Assembly (NCBI GenBank): GCA_964556225.1
Contig: CAZKVJ010000002.1
Location: 62,001 to 126,000 of the forward strand
DNA: 64,000 bases
Origin: CAZKVJ01 sp964556225
Lineage (GTDB): Bacteria; Actinomycetota; Acidimicrobiia; Acidimicrobiales; Ilumatobacteraceae
Direction: 5' to 3'
This document shows positions 1-7,541 of the stretch, piece after piece. A program made the translations under genes and the position numbers. The notes beneath the pieces were generated by a model. The model searched no databases and was not told where the DNA came from. It saw only the letters and a program-made list of their open reading frames with translations. Positions within the stretch are counted from its first letter, which is position 1; the number at the start of each line of letters is the position of its first letter.

Positions 1-60
1 GTGCCACAGCGTGTCGTCGGCGTCGAAGCCGATCACCTCGAGCTCGTGGGGGAACCTCAT
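1..60 (-). CDS. HAD-family hydrolase, N-terminal fragment
   Basis: Only the first 20 codons are in the window, starting at the ATG read from position 60. They include FDADDTLWH, which fits HAD motif I (DxDxT): Asp13 would be the nucleophile and Asp15 the general acid/base. This motif and its place at the extreme N-terminus are typical of HAD phosphatases; the substrate cannot be told. The HTH regulator upstream ends 7 bases before this ATG, so both are probably on one transcript. The rest of the gene lies beyond the left edge. Confidence 0.7.
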   Translation of the reverse strand, partial: MRFPHELEVIGFDADDTLWH

Positions 61-67
61 CGCCGGC

Positions 68-430
68 CTAGCGGTGGATCGCGTTCAGGTAGTTGTACAC
101 GGTGATGCGGCTCACACCCATGGCGTCGGCCACGTCCTCCACCGCTCGGCGCAGCGTGAAGGCACCCCGCTCGTCGAGGAGGCGGATGGCCCGCTGCTTG
201 TCCTCACGCGACAGCGCCGGCAGCCGCCCGCCGACCTCGCGCTCGACCTGTTCGATCAGACGGTCGAGCGCCCCGTGGAGCGGGGCCAGGCGGACGGCGG
301 CGACGACCTCGCCCTCCCAGACCAGCGGGACGTCACCGGCCGCTCGCTCGTCGGCGCCGACGATGGTGGCACCGACGGCGTCGAGCACCGGCCGGACCGC
401 GGCGACGAGGGGGTGTGACGGGACCGTCAC
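68..430 (-). CDS. YheO/DauR-type HTH transcriptional regulator (short form)
   Basis: A 120-residue protein starting at GTG 430. Residues of about 74-118 (SREDKQRAIRLL...GVSRITVYNYLNAI) match the C-terminal helix-turn-helix of the YheO/DauR family, with the conserved VSRxTVYNYL recognition helix. Family members usually carry an N-terminal PAS-like YheO domain and are about 200-240 residues. Here only some 70 residues precede the HTH, so the sensor part is short or divergent. It lies 7 bases upstream of the HAD gene and is probably co-transcribed with it. The ligand and targets are unknown. Confidence 0.7.
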   Translation of the reverse strand: MTVPSHPLVAAVRPVLDAVGATIVGADERAAGDVPLVWEGEVVAAVRLAPLHGALDRLIEQVEREVGGRLPALSREDKQRAIRLLDERGAFTLRRAVEDVADAMGVSRITVYNYLNAIHR

Positions 431-520
431 GGCTGACTCCGCTCGTCGCGCGGCTCGACGATGGGCTCGACTCGCACCGCCCGCCAGCGTAGGGGCCGCC
501 GGCGCGGTGGCGACACCCCG

Positions 521-790
521 TCAGGCGGCCCCCATGATGCGGCGCAGCTCCTGGCCGCGCAGCTGGCAGTCACGCCCCGCTGCGCCGAACGCCTCGTTGA
601 GGCGGCCGAGGGCGGTGCGGAACGACCCGGTCCAGTCCTGCTCGAACCGGTCCCGGGCCGGCCCCATCCAGGTCGTGCCGCCCAGCGCGGCGCTGACCGT
701 GGCGATCACGGTGTCGATCGCCTCGATCTGGTGCAGCAGGGTGCGGCCCAGGTGGTCGAGCTGGTCGGGGTTGGCGCCGTACATGGACAT
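521..790 (-). CDS. WXG100-family protein (ESX substrate-like)
   Basis: An 89-residue protein with the central WxG motif (W41-M42-G43) between two predicted amphipathic helices, the signature and size of WXG100/EsxA-like proteins exported by type VII secretion. The ATG at 790 is chosen because AGGAGGA lies about 6 bases upstream on the minus strand; a longer reading from 835 would add a basic stretch across this ribosome site. No ESX ATPase, EccB-E or partner WXG100 gene is in the window, so it is an orphan here. Family known; export is inference. Confidence 0.8.
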   Translation of the reverse strand: MSMYGANPDQLDHLGRTLLHQIEAIDTVIATVSAALGGTTWMGPARDRFEQDWTGSFRTALGRLNEAFGAAGRDCQLRGQELRRIMGAA

Positions 791-871
791 GGGGATCCTC
801 CTCGCTCGGCGCCGTGTCGCGCCGTCACCCCCCATGTGGGAACGAGCAGGACGTCTCCGGAAGCGCGCCGT

Positions 872-1381
872 TCAGAAGATCTCGGGGAGCAGCGGTCCCA
901 GCAGGGCCACGCTGTCCGGGAGGAAGTCGAGGCGGGACATCATGTGCCGCAGCTCGTGCCGGTCGACGAGGCGGGCCTCGACCACCTCGCCGTCGGCGAA
1001 CGTGTACGGGCCGTCGTGCACGACGCGGTAGCAGCGCCCCACCACCCGGACGGATTCGTCCTCGTAGCGACCGCCACCGAGCGGCTCCGGCGCCACGCCG
1101 ACGATGCCCACCTCCTCGGCCAGCTCCCTCGCCGCCGCGTCGTCGTCGGCCTCGCCGGCAGCGACCACTCCACCCACCGCCACGTCCCACCATCCCGGCC
1201 ACACGTCCTTGGTGTCGCTGCGACGATGCACCAGCAGGCGCCCGTCGCTCGACAGGACGGCGATGAACACGGCCCGGTGGCGCAGGTTCTCGGCCCGCAT
1301 CCGCCGGCGGGGAACGACCTCGACCACCCGGCCCTGCTCGTCGACCACCTCGACCGGCTCCTCCGCGGACGGCACTGCCAC
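872..1381 (-). CDS. NUDIX hydrolase (IDI/YfcD-like)
   Basis: A 169-residue protein with a complete Nudix box at residues 71-93 (G-x5-E77-x7-R85-E-L-x-E89-E90-x-G92-I), which binds the metal and cleaves nucleoside diphosphate-linked substrates. The overall pattern, with KDVWPGWWD before the box and the RRRMRAEN N-terminal segment, resembles the YfcD / isopentenyl diphosphate isomerase-like branch of the family. Start is GTG 1381, only 21 bases from the divergent M20 peptidase start, so the two promoters must overlap. The substrate is not predictable. Confidence 0.85.
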   Translation of the reverse strand: MAVPSAEEPVEVVDEQGRVVEVVPRRRMRAENLRHRAVFIAVLSSDGRLLVHRRSDTKDVWPGWWDVAVGGVVAAGEADDDAAARELAEEVGIVGVAPEPLGGGRYEDESVRVVGRCYRVVHDGPYTFADGEVVEARLVDRHELRHMMSRLDFLPDSVALLGPLLPEIF

Positions 1382-1402
1382 GGACCGTGCCTACCATGCG
1401 GC

Positions 1403-2650
1403 ATGGCCAGCGCACGTGACGACCACGACCCCGGCGACACCGCCACCCTGCTCGACGAGGCCCGCGACCTGCTCGACGGTGCGGTGCAGCTGCGCCGCGA
1501 CCTTCACCGCTGGCCCGAGATCGGCAACGACCTGCCGAACACCCGCGAGCGGGTGCTGTCCGAGCTCGAGGGTCTGCCCCTCGACGTCACGCTGCACGAG
1601 GGGACGAGCGGCGTCGCCGCGCTCCTCACGGGAGCACAGCCCGGACCCACCGTGCTGCTGCGCGGCGACATGGACGCCCTGCCCATGCCGGAGGACACCG
1701 GCGAGGAGTTCTCGTCGAAGGTCGAGCGCACCATGCACGCCTGTGGGCACGACCTGCACACCGCCATGCTGACCGGCGCCGCCCGGCTCCTCGCCGCTCG
1801 TCGCGACCGGCTCGCCGGACGGGTGCTCTTCATGTTCCAGCCCGGCGAGGAGGGCTACGCCGGCGCCCGCTACATGCTCGACGAGGGCCTGCTCGACGTC
1901 GCGCCGTTGGCCGACGGCAGCCCGTCGCCGGTGACGGGTGCGTTCGCGCTGCACGTCACGACGCAGCTGCCCACCGGCTGGCTCAGCACCAAGGGCGGCC
2001 CGGTGATGGCGTCCGCCGACGAGATGTGGATCACCGTGAAGGGCCGGGGCGGGCACGCCTCGCAGCCCCACGCTGCCCTCGACCCGGTACCGGTCGCCTG
2101 CGAGATCGTCCAGGCCCTGCAGACCATGGTGACGCGCCGCGTCGACGTGTTCGACCCGACCGTGGTGACGGTCGGACGCATCACGGCCGGCACCACGAAC
2201 AACGTCATCCCCGAGATCGCCGAGATCGAGGGCACCATCCGTGCCGTCAGCGAGCGCACCCGCCAGCGCGTCCACGACGGCATCCGGCGCGTGGCCGAGG
2301 GCGTGGCCGCCGCCCACGAGTGCGAGGTCTCGGTCCACGTCGAGCCGGGCTATCCGGTCACCGTCAACAGCGACTCGTTCGCCGACTTCGCCTGCGACGT
2401 CGCCACGGACCTGGTGGGGTCTGATCACCTCATCCGGCTTCCCCACCCGATCATGGGGGCCGAGGACTTCAGCTACGTCCTCCAGCGCCTGCCCGGGGCG
2501 ATGATGTTCCTCGGAGCCACCAGCCCCGATCGCGACCCGTTCACGGCCGCCCCGAACCACTCGAACCGGGTGGTCTTCGACGAGCAGGCGATGGTGACCG
2601 GCATGGCGCTGTACAGCGCCGTCGCCATGCGCCACCTGGCCAGCGCCTGA
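1403..2650 (+). CDS. M20-family amidohydrolase (IAA-amino-acid hydrolase-like)
   Basis: A 415-residue zinc-dependent amidohydrolase or carboxypeptidase of the M20D group. Visible metal-site motifs are GDMDALPM, HACGHDLH, FQPGEEG (catalytic/metal Glu pair) and the C-terminal GAEDFSYV; GGHASQPHAALDP marks the dimerisation domain. The family hydrolyses N-acyl amino acids and similar amides. The reading frame is open far upstream (from 461), but that stretch is antisense to two genes; ATG 1403 has a TACCAT -10-like box 5 bases upstream (1392-1397), which suggests a leaderless transcript. kynU follows after 29 bases. Confidence 0.88.
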   Translation: MASARDDHDPGDTATLLDEARDLLDGAVQLRRDLHRWPEIGNDLPNTRERVLSELEGLPLDVTLHEGTSGVAALLTGAQPGPTVLLRGDMDALPMPEDTGEEFSSKVERTMHACGHDLHTAMLTGAARLLAARRDRLAGRVLFMFQPGEEGYAGARYMLDEGLLDVAPLADGSPSPVTGAFALHVTTQLPTGWLSTKGGPVMASADEMWITVKGRGGHASQPHAALDPVPVACEIVQALQTMVTRRVDVFDPTVVTVGRITAGTTNNVIPEIAEIEGTIRAVSERTRQRVHDGIRRVAEGVAAAHECEVSVHVEPGYPVTVNSDSFADFACDVATDLVGSDHLIRLPHPIMGAEDFSYVLQRLPGAMMFLGATSPDRDPFTAAPNHSNRVVFDEQAMVTGMALYSAVAMRHLASA

Positions 2651-2679
2651 GCCACGCCGGCGGCGATACCGTCTCGCCC

Positions 2680-3885
2680 ATGGTCGAGCAGCAGACGGGC
2701 GACGCGCTCGACCGCGACGTCGCCGACCACCTCGACGGGAGCGATCCGCTCGGCCACTTCCGAGCGAAGTTCCACATCCCCGACCCGGACCTCGCGTACC
2801 TCGACGGCAACTCGCTCGGCATGGCCCCCGCCGCAACGCTCGAACGGCTCCATCACGTGGTCACCCACGAGTGGGCAGGAGGGCTGATCCACAGCTGGGA
2901 CGCCTGGCTCGACCGGCCCCGCCAGGTGGGCGACCGCCTCGCCCCCCTCCTCGGTGCCGAGCCCGGCGAGGTGGTGGTCCACGACAGCACCACCGTCAAC
3001 CTCTACCAGCTGGTGCACGCCGCGATCTCGCTGCGCCCGGGCCGGCGGGCCGTGGTGGTCAATGCCGACGAGTTCCCCACCGACCGCTACGTGGTGGCGG
3101 GGATCGCCAGCGCACTCGGCCTCGAGGTGCGCACCGAGGACCGTCTCGACGACGACGTCGCGGTCGTGGTCCGCAGCGCCGTCGACTACCGCACCGCCGA
3201 GCGAGCCGACCTCGATGGAGTCACCCGTGCCGCGGATCGCGTCGGCGCGCTCGTGGTGTGGGACCTCTCCCACGCCGCCGGCGCGGTCGAGCTCGACCTC
3301 CACGCGGCCGGCGTGCAGCTGGCGGCCGGCTGCACGTACAAGTTCCTGAACGGCGGACCGGGCGCACCCGGCTACACCTACGTCACCCGCGACCTGCAGC
3401 GGTCGCTCCCACAGCCGATCTGGGGGTGGTTCGGCCAGGTCGACCAGTTCGCCATGGGCCCCGAGTACCGGCCCCTGCCGGACGTGCGCCGGGTGCTGCT
3501 GGGCACGCCGGGGATCCTCGGGCTCGCCGCGGCGGAGGAGGGCATCGCGCTGGTCGCCGACGCCGGCATGGCGAACATCGCGGCCAAGGGCCGGGCGCTC
3601 ACCTCGTACGCCCTCGGGCTCTGCGACGCGGCCGGGCTGGTGTCACCGACGCCTCGGGATCCGCACCGGCGCGGTGCCCACGTGGCCGTGCGTCACTCCG
3701 ACGCCCGTGCCCTGACCGCCCGGCTCGCCTCACGGGGCGTCATGGTCGACTTCCGCGAGCCAGACCTGGTGCGCTTGGGCATGAGCCCGCTCACCACCCG
3801 CTTCCGAGACGTCCACACGGGCGTCACCGAGCTCGCCGCGCTCGTGCACGAGCCGGCCCGATCCAGGAGGTCCACCCCACCATGA
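2680..3885 (+). CDS. kynU: Kynureninase
   Basis: A 401-residue fold-type I PLP enzyme. It cleaves kynurenine to anthranilate plus alanine in tryptophan breakdown. LDGNSLGMAP, FPTDRY, VVWDLSHAAGA (Asp195 contacts the PLP nitrogen) and the Schiff-base lysine K221 in GCTYKFLNGGPGAPG are all kynureninase signatures, and the length is normal. ATG 2680 is preceded at 7 bases by TACCGT (2667-2672), a likely leaderless promoter. Its stop overlaps the next start (ATGA, 3882-3885), so it is translationally coupled to mhuD. No tryptophan 2,3-dioxygenase or formamidase gene is nearby. Confidence 0.93.
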   Translation: MVEQQTGDALDRDVADHLDGSDPLGHFRAKFHIPDPDLAYLDGNSLGMAPAATLERLHHVVTHEWAGGLIHSWDAWLDRPRQVGDRLAPLLGAEPGEVVVHDSTTVNLYQLVHAAISLRPGRRAVVVNADEFPTDRYVVAGIASALGLEVRTEDRLDDDVAVVVRSAVDYRTAERADLDGVTRAADRVGALVVWDLSHAAGAVELDLHAAGVQLAAGCTYKFLNGGPGAPGYTYVTRDLQRSLPQPIWGWFGQVDQFAMGPEYRPLPDVRRVLLGTPGILGLAAAEEGIALVADAGMANIAAKGRALTSYALGLCDAAGLVSPTPRDPHRRGAHVAVRHSDARALTARLASRGVMVDFREPDLVRLGMSPLTTRFRDVHTGVTELAALVHEPARSRRSTPP

Positions 3886-4214
3886 GCGTCGTGAAGATCA
3901 ACGCGATCGAGGTCCCAGCCGGCATGGGCGCCGAGCTCGAGCGCCGCTTCGCCGACCGTGCCCACACCGTCGAGTCGATGCCCGGCTTCGAGTGCTTCGA
4001 GCTGCTGCGCCCGCTCGAGGGAGAGACCCGCTACTTCGTGTACACCCGCTGGGCCGACGAGGAGTCCTACCGGGGCTGGCTGAGCAGCCAGGCGTTCCAC
4101 GACGGCCACGCCAGGGCCGAGGCCCAGCACGGCAGGCCCGTCGCCCAAGGTGCCTCCCTGCTGTCGTTCGAGGTGGTCCAGCACGTCGACGGCGGTCGAA
4201 GGGATCCGGGATGA
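3882..4214 (+). CDS. mhuD: MhuD-type heme-degrading monooxygenase
   Basis: A 110-residue antibiotic-biosynthesis-monooxygenase-fold protein. The N-terminus VVKINAIEVPAG, the block ELLRPLEGETRYFV and the end QGASLLSFEVV read like mycobacterial MhuD, and Asn7 and Trp66 sit at the same numbers as the MhuD heme-pocket residues, with histidines at 73 and 76 near the axial His75. MhuD opens heme to release iron and mycobilin in the cytosol. A strong AGGAGG (3865-3870) precedes ATG 3882, inside the kynU end. Its own stop overlaps the next start (ATGA, 4211-4214). Confidence 0.85.
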   Translation: MSVVKINAIEVPAGMGAELERRFADRAHTVESMPGFECFELLRPLEGETRYFVYTRWADEESYRGWLSSQAFHDGHARAEAQHGRPVAQGASLLSFEVVQHVDGGRRDPG

Positions 4215-4933
4215 TCCCCTTCGACGAGGCGCTGCGGGCGCGCCTGGCCGCCAACCTCGCGAGCCACCGCGTCCGGACCCATGCCCTGGACGGCCGGCGC
4301 CACGCCGCGGTGGCCGTCGTCGTGGTCGACAGCGACGCCGGCCGGGACGACCACGACCCCTGCGACGTCGGCGAGGACCCGCTCCACGACGTCCCCGGCG
4401 ACACGTCCGGACTCGACGGGCGGATGCGCCACGTGGCCGGTGGCGCCGCCTTCGTGCTGTGCCGGCGGGCGGCGCGGCTGAACCGTCACGCCGCCCAGTG
4501 GGCGCTGCCCGGTGGGCGCCTCGACCCGGGCGAGTCGGCCGAGGAGGCGGCGCTGCGTGAGCTCGACGAGGAGCTCGGTCTGCGTCTCGACCCCAGCAGC
4601 GTGATCGGCCGCCTCGACGACTACCCGACCCGCAGCGGCTACGTCATCACGCCGGTGGTCGTGTGGGCGCGGGGCGCCGTCGAGCTGCACCCCCACCCGG
4701 ACGAGGTCGCCCACGCCTACCGCATCGGTCTGCACGAGCTGTGCCGCGACGACTCACCCCGGTTCGTGACCATCCCGGAGAGCTCGCGTCCGGTGGTGCA
4801 GGTGCCACTCGGCGGCGACCTCATCCACGCACCCACCGGTGCCGTCCTCGTGCAGTTCCGCTGGGTGGCGATCGAGGGCCGCGTCGGCGAGCGCGTCGAC
4901 AAGTTCGAGCAGCCGGTGTTCGCCTGGGGCTAA
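4211..4933 (+). CDS. NUDIX hydrolase, CoA pyrophosphatase-like
   Basis: A 240-residue protein with a clean Nudix box at residues 102-124 (GRLDPGE...REL..ELGL). The segment before the box (AAQWALPGG) resembles CoA/NADH-pyrophosphatase-like NUDIX proteins of actinobacteria; the exact substrate is uncertain. An acidic, low-complexity insert (residues 40-70) precedes the core. ATG 4211 overlaps the mhuD stop, making it the third gene of a coupled kynU-mhuD-NUDIX operon. Its 3' end overlaps the dut stop by 4 bases in convergent orientation. Confidence 0.85.
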   Translation: MIPFDEALRARLAANLASHRVRTHALDGRRHAAVAVVVVDSDAGRDDHDPCDVGEDPLHDVPGDTSGLDGRMRHVAGGAAFVLCRRAARLNRHAAQWALPGGRLDPGESAEEAALRELDEELGLRLDPSSVIGRLDDYPTRSGYVITPVVVWARGAVELHPHPDEVAHAYRIGLHELCRDDSPRFVTIPESSRPVVQVPLGGDLIHAPTGAVLVQFRWVAIEGRVGERVDKFEQPVFAWG

Positions 4934-5364
4934 CGACCGGAGTGGCCGAAGCCGCCGCCGCGATGATCGCCGTGGAAGGCGTCGACCACCTCCCATTCGA
5001 TCTCCTCCACGCGCTGCAGGACCAGCTGAGCGATCCGGTCGCCGCGCCGGACCTCGTAGTCGTGGCGCGGATCGGTGTTCAGCATCACCACCTTGATCTC
5101 ACCGCGATAGCCGGAGTCGATGAGCCCCGGCGTGTTCACGAGCGAGATCCCGTGGGTGAGCGCCAGACCGCTGCGGGGCAGCACCAGGCCCGCCCATCCC
5201 ACCGGGACGGCGATGGCGATGCCGGTGGGCACCAGGCACCGGCCGCCGGCGGCCGGCACGGTGGCGTCCTCCCGGGCGAGCAGGTCGAGGCCGGCATCGC
5301 CGGGCCGGGCATACGCGGGGAGCGGCAGGTCGGGGTCGAGGCGAACGATCTCCACGGGCAGCAT
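4930..5364 (-). CDS. dut: dUTP diphosphatase
   Basis: A 144-residue trimeric dUTPase, which hydrolyses dUTP to dUMP and PPi, keeping uracil out of DNA and feeding dTMP synthesis. All five family motifs are visible in order: DAGLDL, PRSGLALTHGI, the uracil-pocket segment VNTPGLIDSGYRGEI, RGDRIAQLVL and the C-terminal GGGFGHSGR arm that closes the site. ATG 5364 is chosen; TACCGT lies 9 bases upstream on the minus strand, so the leader is nearly absent. It diverges from orn with 63 bases between starts. Confidence 0.95.
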   Translation of the reverse strand: MLPVEIVRLDPDLPLPAYARPGDAGLDLLAREDATVPAAGGRCLVPTGIAIAVPVGWAGLVLPRSGLALTHGISLVNTPGLIDSGYRGEIKVVMLNTDPRHDYEVRRGDRIAQLVLQRVEEIEWEVVDAFHGDHRGGGFGHSGR

Positions 5365-5427
5365 CGCCGCTCGACGGTAGCCGCGCCAGCCTCGGCGGTA
5401 CGGGGGAACCCGCCCTAGAGTGCGCCG

Positions 5428-6024
5428 GTGCTCGTCTGGATGGACCTGGAGATGACCGGGCTCGACCCGTCGCGCGACGTGATCGTCGAGATCGCCACGA
5501 TCGTCACCGACGACGAGCTGCAGATCGTGGCCGAGGGTCCGGATCTCGTCATCCACCAGCCCGACGAGGTGCTGGCGGGCATGGACCCGTTCGTGGTCGA
5601 GATGCACACCCGCAGCGGTCTGCTCGAGGCCATCAAGACCAGCGCCGTCACCCTCGACGAGGCCGGCGCGGCCACCCTGGCCTTCATCAAGGAGCACGTG
5701 CCGGAGCCCGGCAAGGTGCCGCTGTGCGGCAACTCGATCGGGACGGACCGCCGGTTCCTCGCCGCCTATCTGCCCGACATCGAGAACTGGCTGCACTACC
5801 GGAGCATCGACGTGTCCAGCGTGAAGGAGCTGGTGCGGCGCTGGTACCCGGCGATCTCCGACGCCCGCTCGAACAAGGCCGGCAGCCACCGCGCCCTCGA
5901 CGACATCCGTCAGAGCGTCGACGAGCTCCGCTACTACCGCGAGCACGTCTTCGTACCGCCGGCGACGCTCGAGGCCGAGGAGGCGCCGCTCGAGCCGGAC
6001 GGGCTCGACGCCGACGCCGGCTGA
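5428..6024 (+). CDS. orn: Oligoribonuclease
   Basis: A 198-residue DEDDh 3'-5' exonuclease that degrades two- to five-nucleotide RNA and pGpG. The sequence opens with WMDLEMTGLD (Asp6 and Glu8 of the ExoI motif), has the ExoII region around CGNSIGTDRRFL and the ExoIII HRALDDI with catalytic His and Asp. Length matches Orn. GTG 5428 follows TAGAGT (5416-5421) at 6 bases, suggesting a leaderless mRNA. The acidic C-terminal tail (about 20 residues) extends past the usual end. Confidence 0.95.
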   Translation: MLVWMDLEMTGLDPSRDVIVEIATIVTDDELQIVAEGPDLVIHQPDEVLAGMDPFVVEMHTRSGLLEAIKTSAVTLDEAGAATLAFIKEHVPEPGKVPLCGNSIGTDRRFLAAYLPDIENWLHYRSIDVSSVKELVRRWYPAISDARSNKAGSHRALDDIRQSVDELRYYREHVFVPPATLEAEEAPLEPDGLDADAG

Positions 6025-6058
6025 CCGGAAGTTGCACCAGACAAGTAACCTCCGTGCG

Positions 6059-7096
6059 GTGAGCACCGGCAAGCCACGCCGCCAGGAGCAAGAGCCCGCC
6101 ACCGGCGAGATCACCGAGGTCGCCCCTGGCGTGCTGCGCACCCAGCTGCCGATCTCGCTGCCCGGGCTCGGTCACGTGAACATGTACGTGCTCGAAGACG
6201 AGCGGGGCGTGACCGTCGTCGATCCAGGACTGCCCGGTTCGCAGTCGTGGCGGGCGCTCACGGCGCGCCTCAAGAGCGCCGGCATCCCGCTGAAGCGGGT
6301 CCACACGGTGGTCATCACCCACAGCCACCCGGACCACTTCGGCGGCGCCGGCCGGCTCCGCAAGGAGACCGGCGCCGACATCGTCACCGACCGCCGGTTC
6401 CACATCTGGTGGGACCCGAACGAGCCGGTCGACGTCGACCCCGACGACCTGCCCGACCACCCGCCGAGCGCCGACCCGCCGTGGGGTGGCACGGCGATGC
6501 GGCCGCCGCTGCGACGCCGCTTCCGCTACGAGGTGATGCGCCGGATCCCGGGGCTCATCGCGACCCCACGGCCCAGCGTGCGCCTCGAGGACGCCCAGAC
6601 CATCCGCCTCGCCAAGCGGGACTGGGTGGCGGTGCACACCCCGGGCCACACCCACGACCACCTCTGCCTGTTCGACCCGACCGAGGGCGTGCTCATCAGC
6701 GGCGATCACGTCCTGCCGTCGATCACCCCGCACATCTCGGGCCTCACGGCCGAGGACTCGCTCGCCCAGTTCTTCGAGTCGCTCGACAAGGTGGCCGCTT
6801 ACGGCACCCGGACCAAGATCTGCCTCCCCGCCCACGGTCATCCCTTCCACGACCTGGCGGGCCGTGTCGCCGACATCAAGCGCCACCACCTCGAGCGCCT
6901 CGACACCTTGCGGAAGGCTGCCGCTGAGCTGAACCGGCCGGCGACGGTGATGGAGATGTCGACGCACCTCTTCTCGCCCCGCGCCCAAGGGCCGATGGCC
7001 GACAGCGAGACGTTCGCCCACCTCGAGCACCTCCGTCTCACCGGTGAGATGGAACGCCGCGACACCGACGGCGTCTACACCTACGTCCTCGTCTGA
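6059..7096 (+). CDS. Metallo-beta-lactamase-fold hydrolase
   Basis: A 345-residue MBL-fold protein. The zinc motif THSHPDHFGG (HxHxDH), a downstream HTPGHTHDH and ISGDHVLPS give the usual His/Asp ligands, and a C-terminal helical region (about 100 residues, LEHLRLTGEMERR) resembles the winged-helix-like tail of LACTB2-type proteins. Substrate unknown; RNA or thioester hydrolysis are both possible for such proteins. The frame opens at TTG 6032, but GTG 6059 is preferred because TAACCT (6046-6051) lies 7 bases before it. Confidence 0.85.
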   Translation: MSTGKPRRQEQEPATGEITEVAPGVLRTQLPISLPGLGHVNMYVLEDERGVTVVDPGLPGSQSWRALTARLKSAGIPLKRVHTVVITHSHPDHFGGAGRLRKETGADIVTDRRFHIWWDPNEPVDVDPDDLPDHPPSADPPWGGTAMRPPLRRRFRYEVMRRIPGLIATPRPSVRLEDAQTIRLAKRDWVAVHTPGHTHDHLCLFDPTEGVLISGDHVLPSITPHISGLTAEDSLAQFFESLDKVAAYGTRTKICLPAHGHPFHDLAGRVADIKRHHLERLDTLRKAAAELNRPATVMEMSTHLFSPRAQGPMADSETFAHLEHLRLTGEMERRDTDGVYTYVLV

Positions 7097-7097
7097 G

Positions 7098-7125
7098 TCC
7101 CTCCCCCTCCCCCCTCCCCCTTCCC
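7098..7125 (-). repeat. Homopyrimidine/homopurine tract with G-quadruplex potential
   Basis: The plus strand has 28 uninterrupted pyrimidines; the minus strand therefore reads as five runs of three to six guanines separated by one or two adenines. This fits the G3+N1-7 quadruplex rule on the minus strand. It sits between the MBL stop and the whiB7 promoter and is followed by a small hairpin (CCGAA-CCA-TTCGG, 7124-7136). Confidence 0.7.
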
Positions 7126-7144
7126 GAACCATTCGGGGTGGGCG

Positions 7145-7181
7145 TTAATGCGTTGACTCGGGGGGCGGATGGTGGTTGGCT
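7145..7181 (+). promoter_or_regulatory. Candidate whiB7 promoter with AT-rich WhiB7 site
   Basis: TTGACT at 7153-7158 is a good -35 for the housekeeping sigma factor; TTGGCT at 7176-7181, 17 bases on, is only a weak -10. The short AT-rich TTAAT (7145-7149) lies 3 bases upstream of the -35. In mycobacteria, WhiB7 binds an AT-rich patch just upstream of the -35 through its AT-hook and stimulates its own promoter, so this position is meaningful. The -10 assignment is the weak point. Confidence 0.45.
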
Positions 7182-7233
7182 TGTCGACCGGACGTGCACC
7201 CGGCACGATCCCACGACCCAGGACCGGACCCCG

Positions 7234-7410
7234 ATGACGACGACGGCGCTCGACACCATGGCACCCGTGGCCGTGACCGCGCGCGTCCGCGCCGGGCTCG
7301 GTCACAGCTACCGGTGGGCCATGGTGGTGCCCGCGGGCGTCTGCTTCCAGCACACGTCCAACGCCACCGCCAAGCGCTCCACCCGGCGCCTCGGGAGGAC
7401 CCTGACGTAG
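7234..7410 (+). CDS. Putative leader peptide / uORF of whiB7
   Basis: A 58-codon reading frame from ATG 7234 to TAG 7408-7410, lying in the long leader of whiB7 and followed 28 bases later by an intrinsic terminator. No homology is recognised; the peptide is Arg/Thr/Ala rich. Only a weak AGGA lies upstream. Its last codons (7388-7394, GCCTCGG) can pair with the 5' arm of the terminator, so a ribosome finishing this frame would decide which RNA fold forms. It is annotated for this context, not for protein evidence. Confidence 0.45.
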   Translation: MTTTALDTMAPVAVTARVRAGLGHSYRWAMVVPAGVCFQHTSNATAKRSTRRLGRTLT

Positions 7411-7438
7411 CGACACCGCACACGTCGGGCACCGCACC

Positions 7439-7478
7439 GAGGCCGCTGGGACCAGATCCCGGCGGCCTCTTCGTTTCT
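7439..7478 (+). terminator. Intrinsic terminator / attenuator in the whiB7 leader
   Basis: GAGGCCGCTGGG (7439-7450) pairs with CCCGGCGGCCTC (7458-7469) in a 12-pair stem with one G-T wobble and a 7-base loop, followed by TTCGTTTCT. It ends about 64 bases before the whiB7 ATG. The 5' arm (CCGAGGC, 7437-7443) is also complementary to GCCTCGG at 7388-7394 in the upstream small ORF, giving a competing antiterminator. Confidence 0.75.
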
Positions 7479-7541
7479 CCGCCCTGAACCTGCCGCCCCA
7501 CGACACCGCCAACACCGAACGAACAGCGAACGGAACCCGAG

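Noticed and set aside
461..1402. A 314-residue N-terminal extension of the M20 peptidase
   Set aside because: The stretch is antisense to the WXG100 and NUDIX genes, has no domain, and a promoter-like box sits right before ATG 1403.
7138..7233. Upstream extension of the small leader ORF to 7138
   Set aside because: It would begin upstream of the candidate -35 at 7153, so it would not be on the whiB7 transcript; ATG 7234 is the first sensible start.
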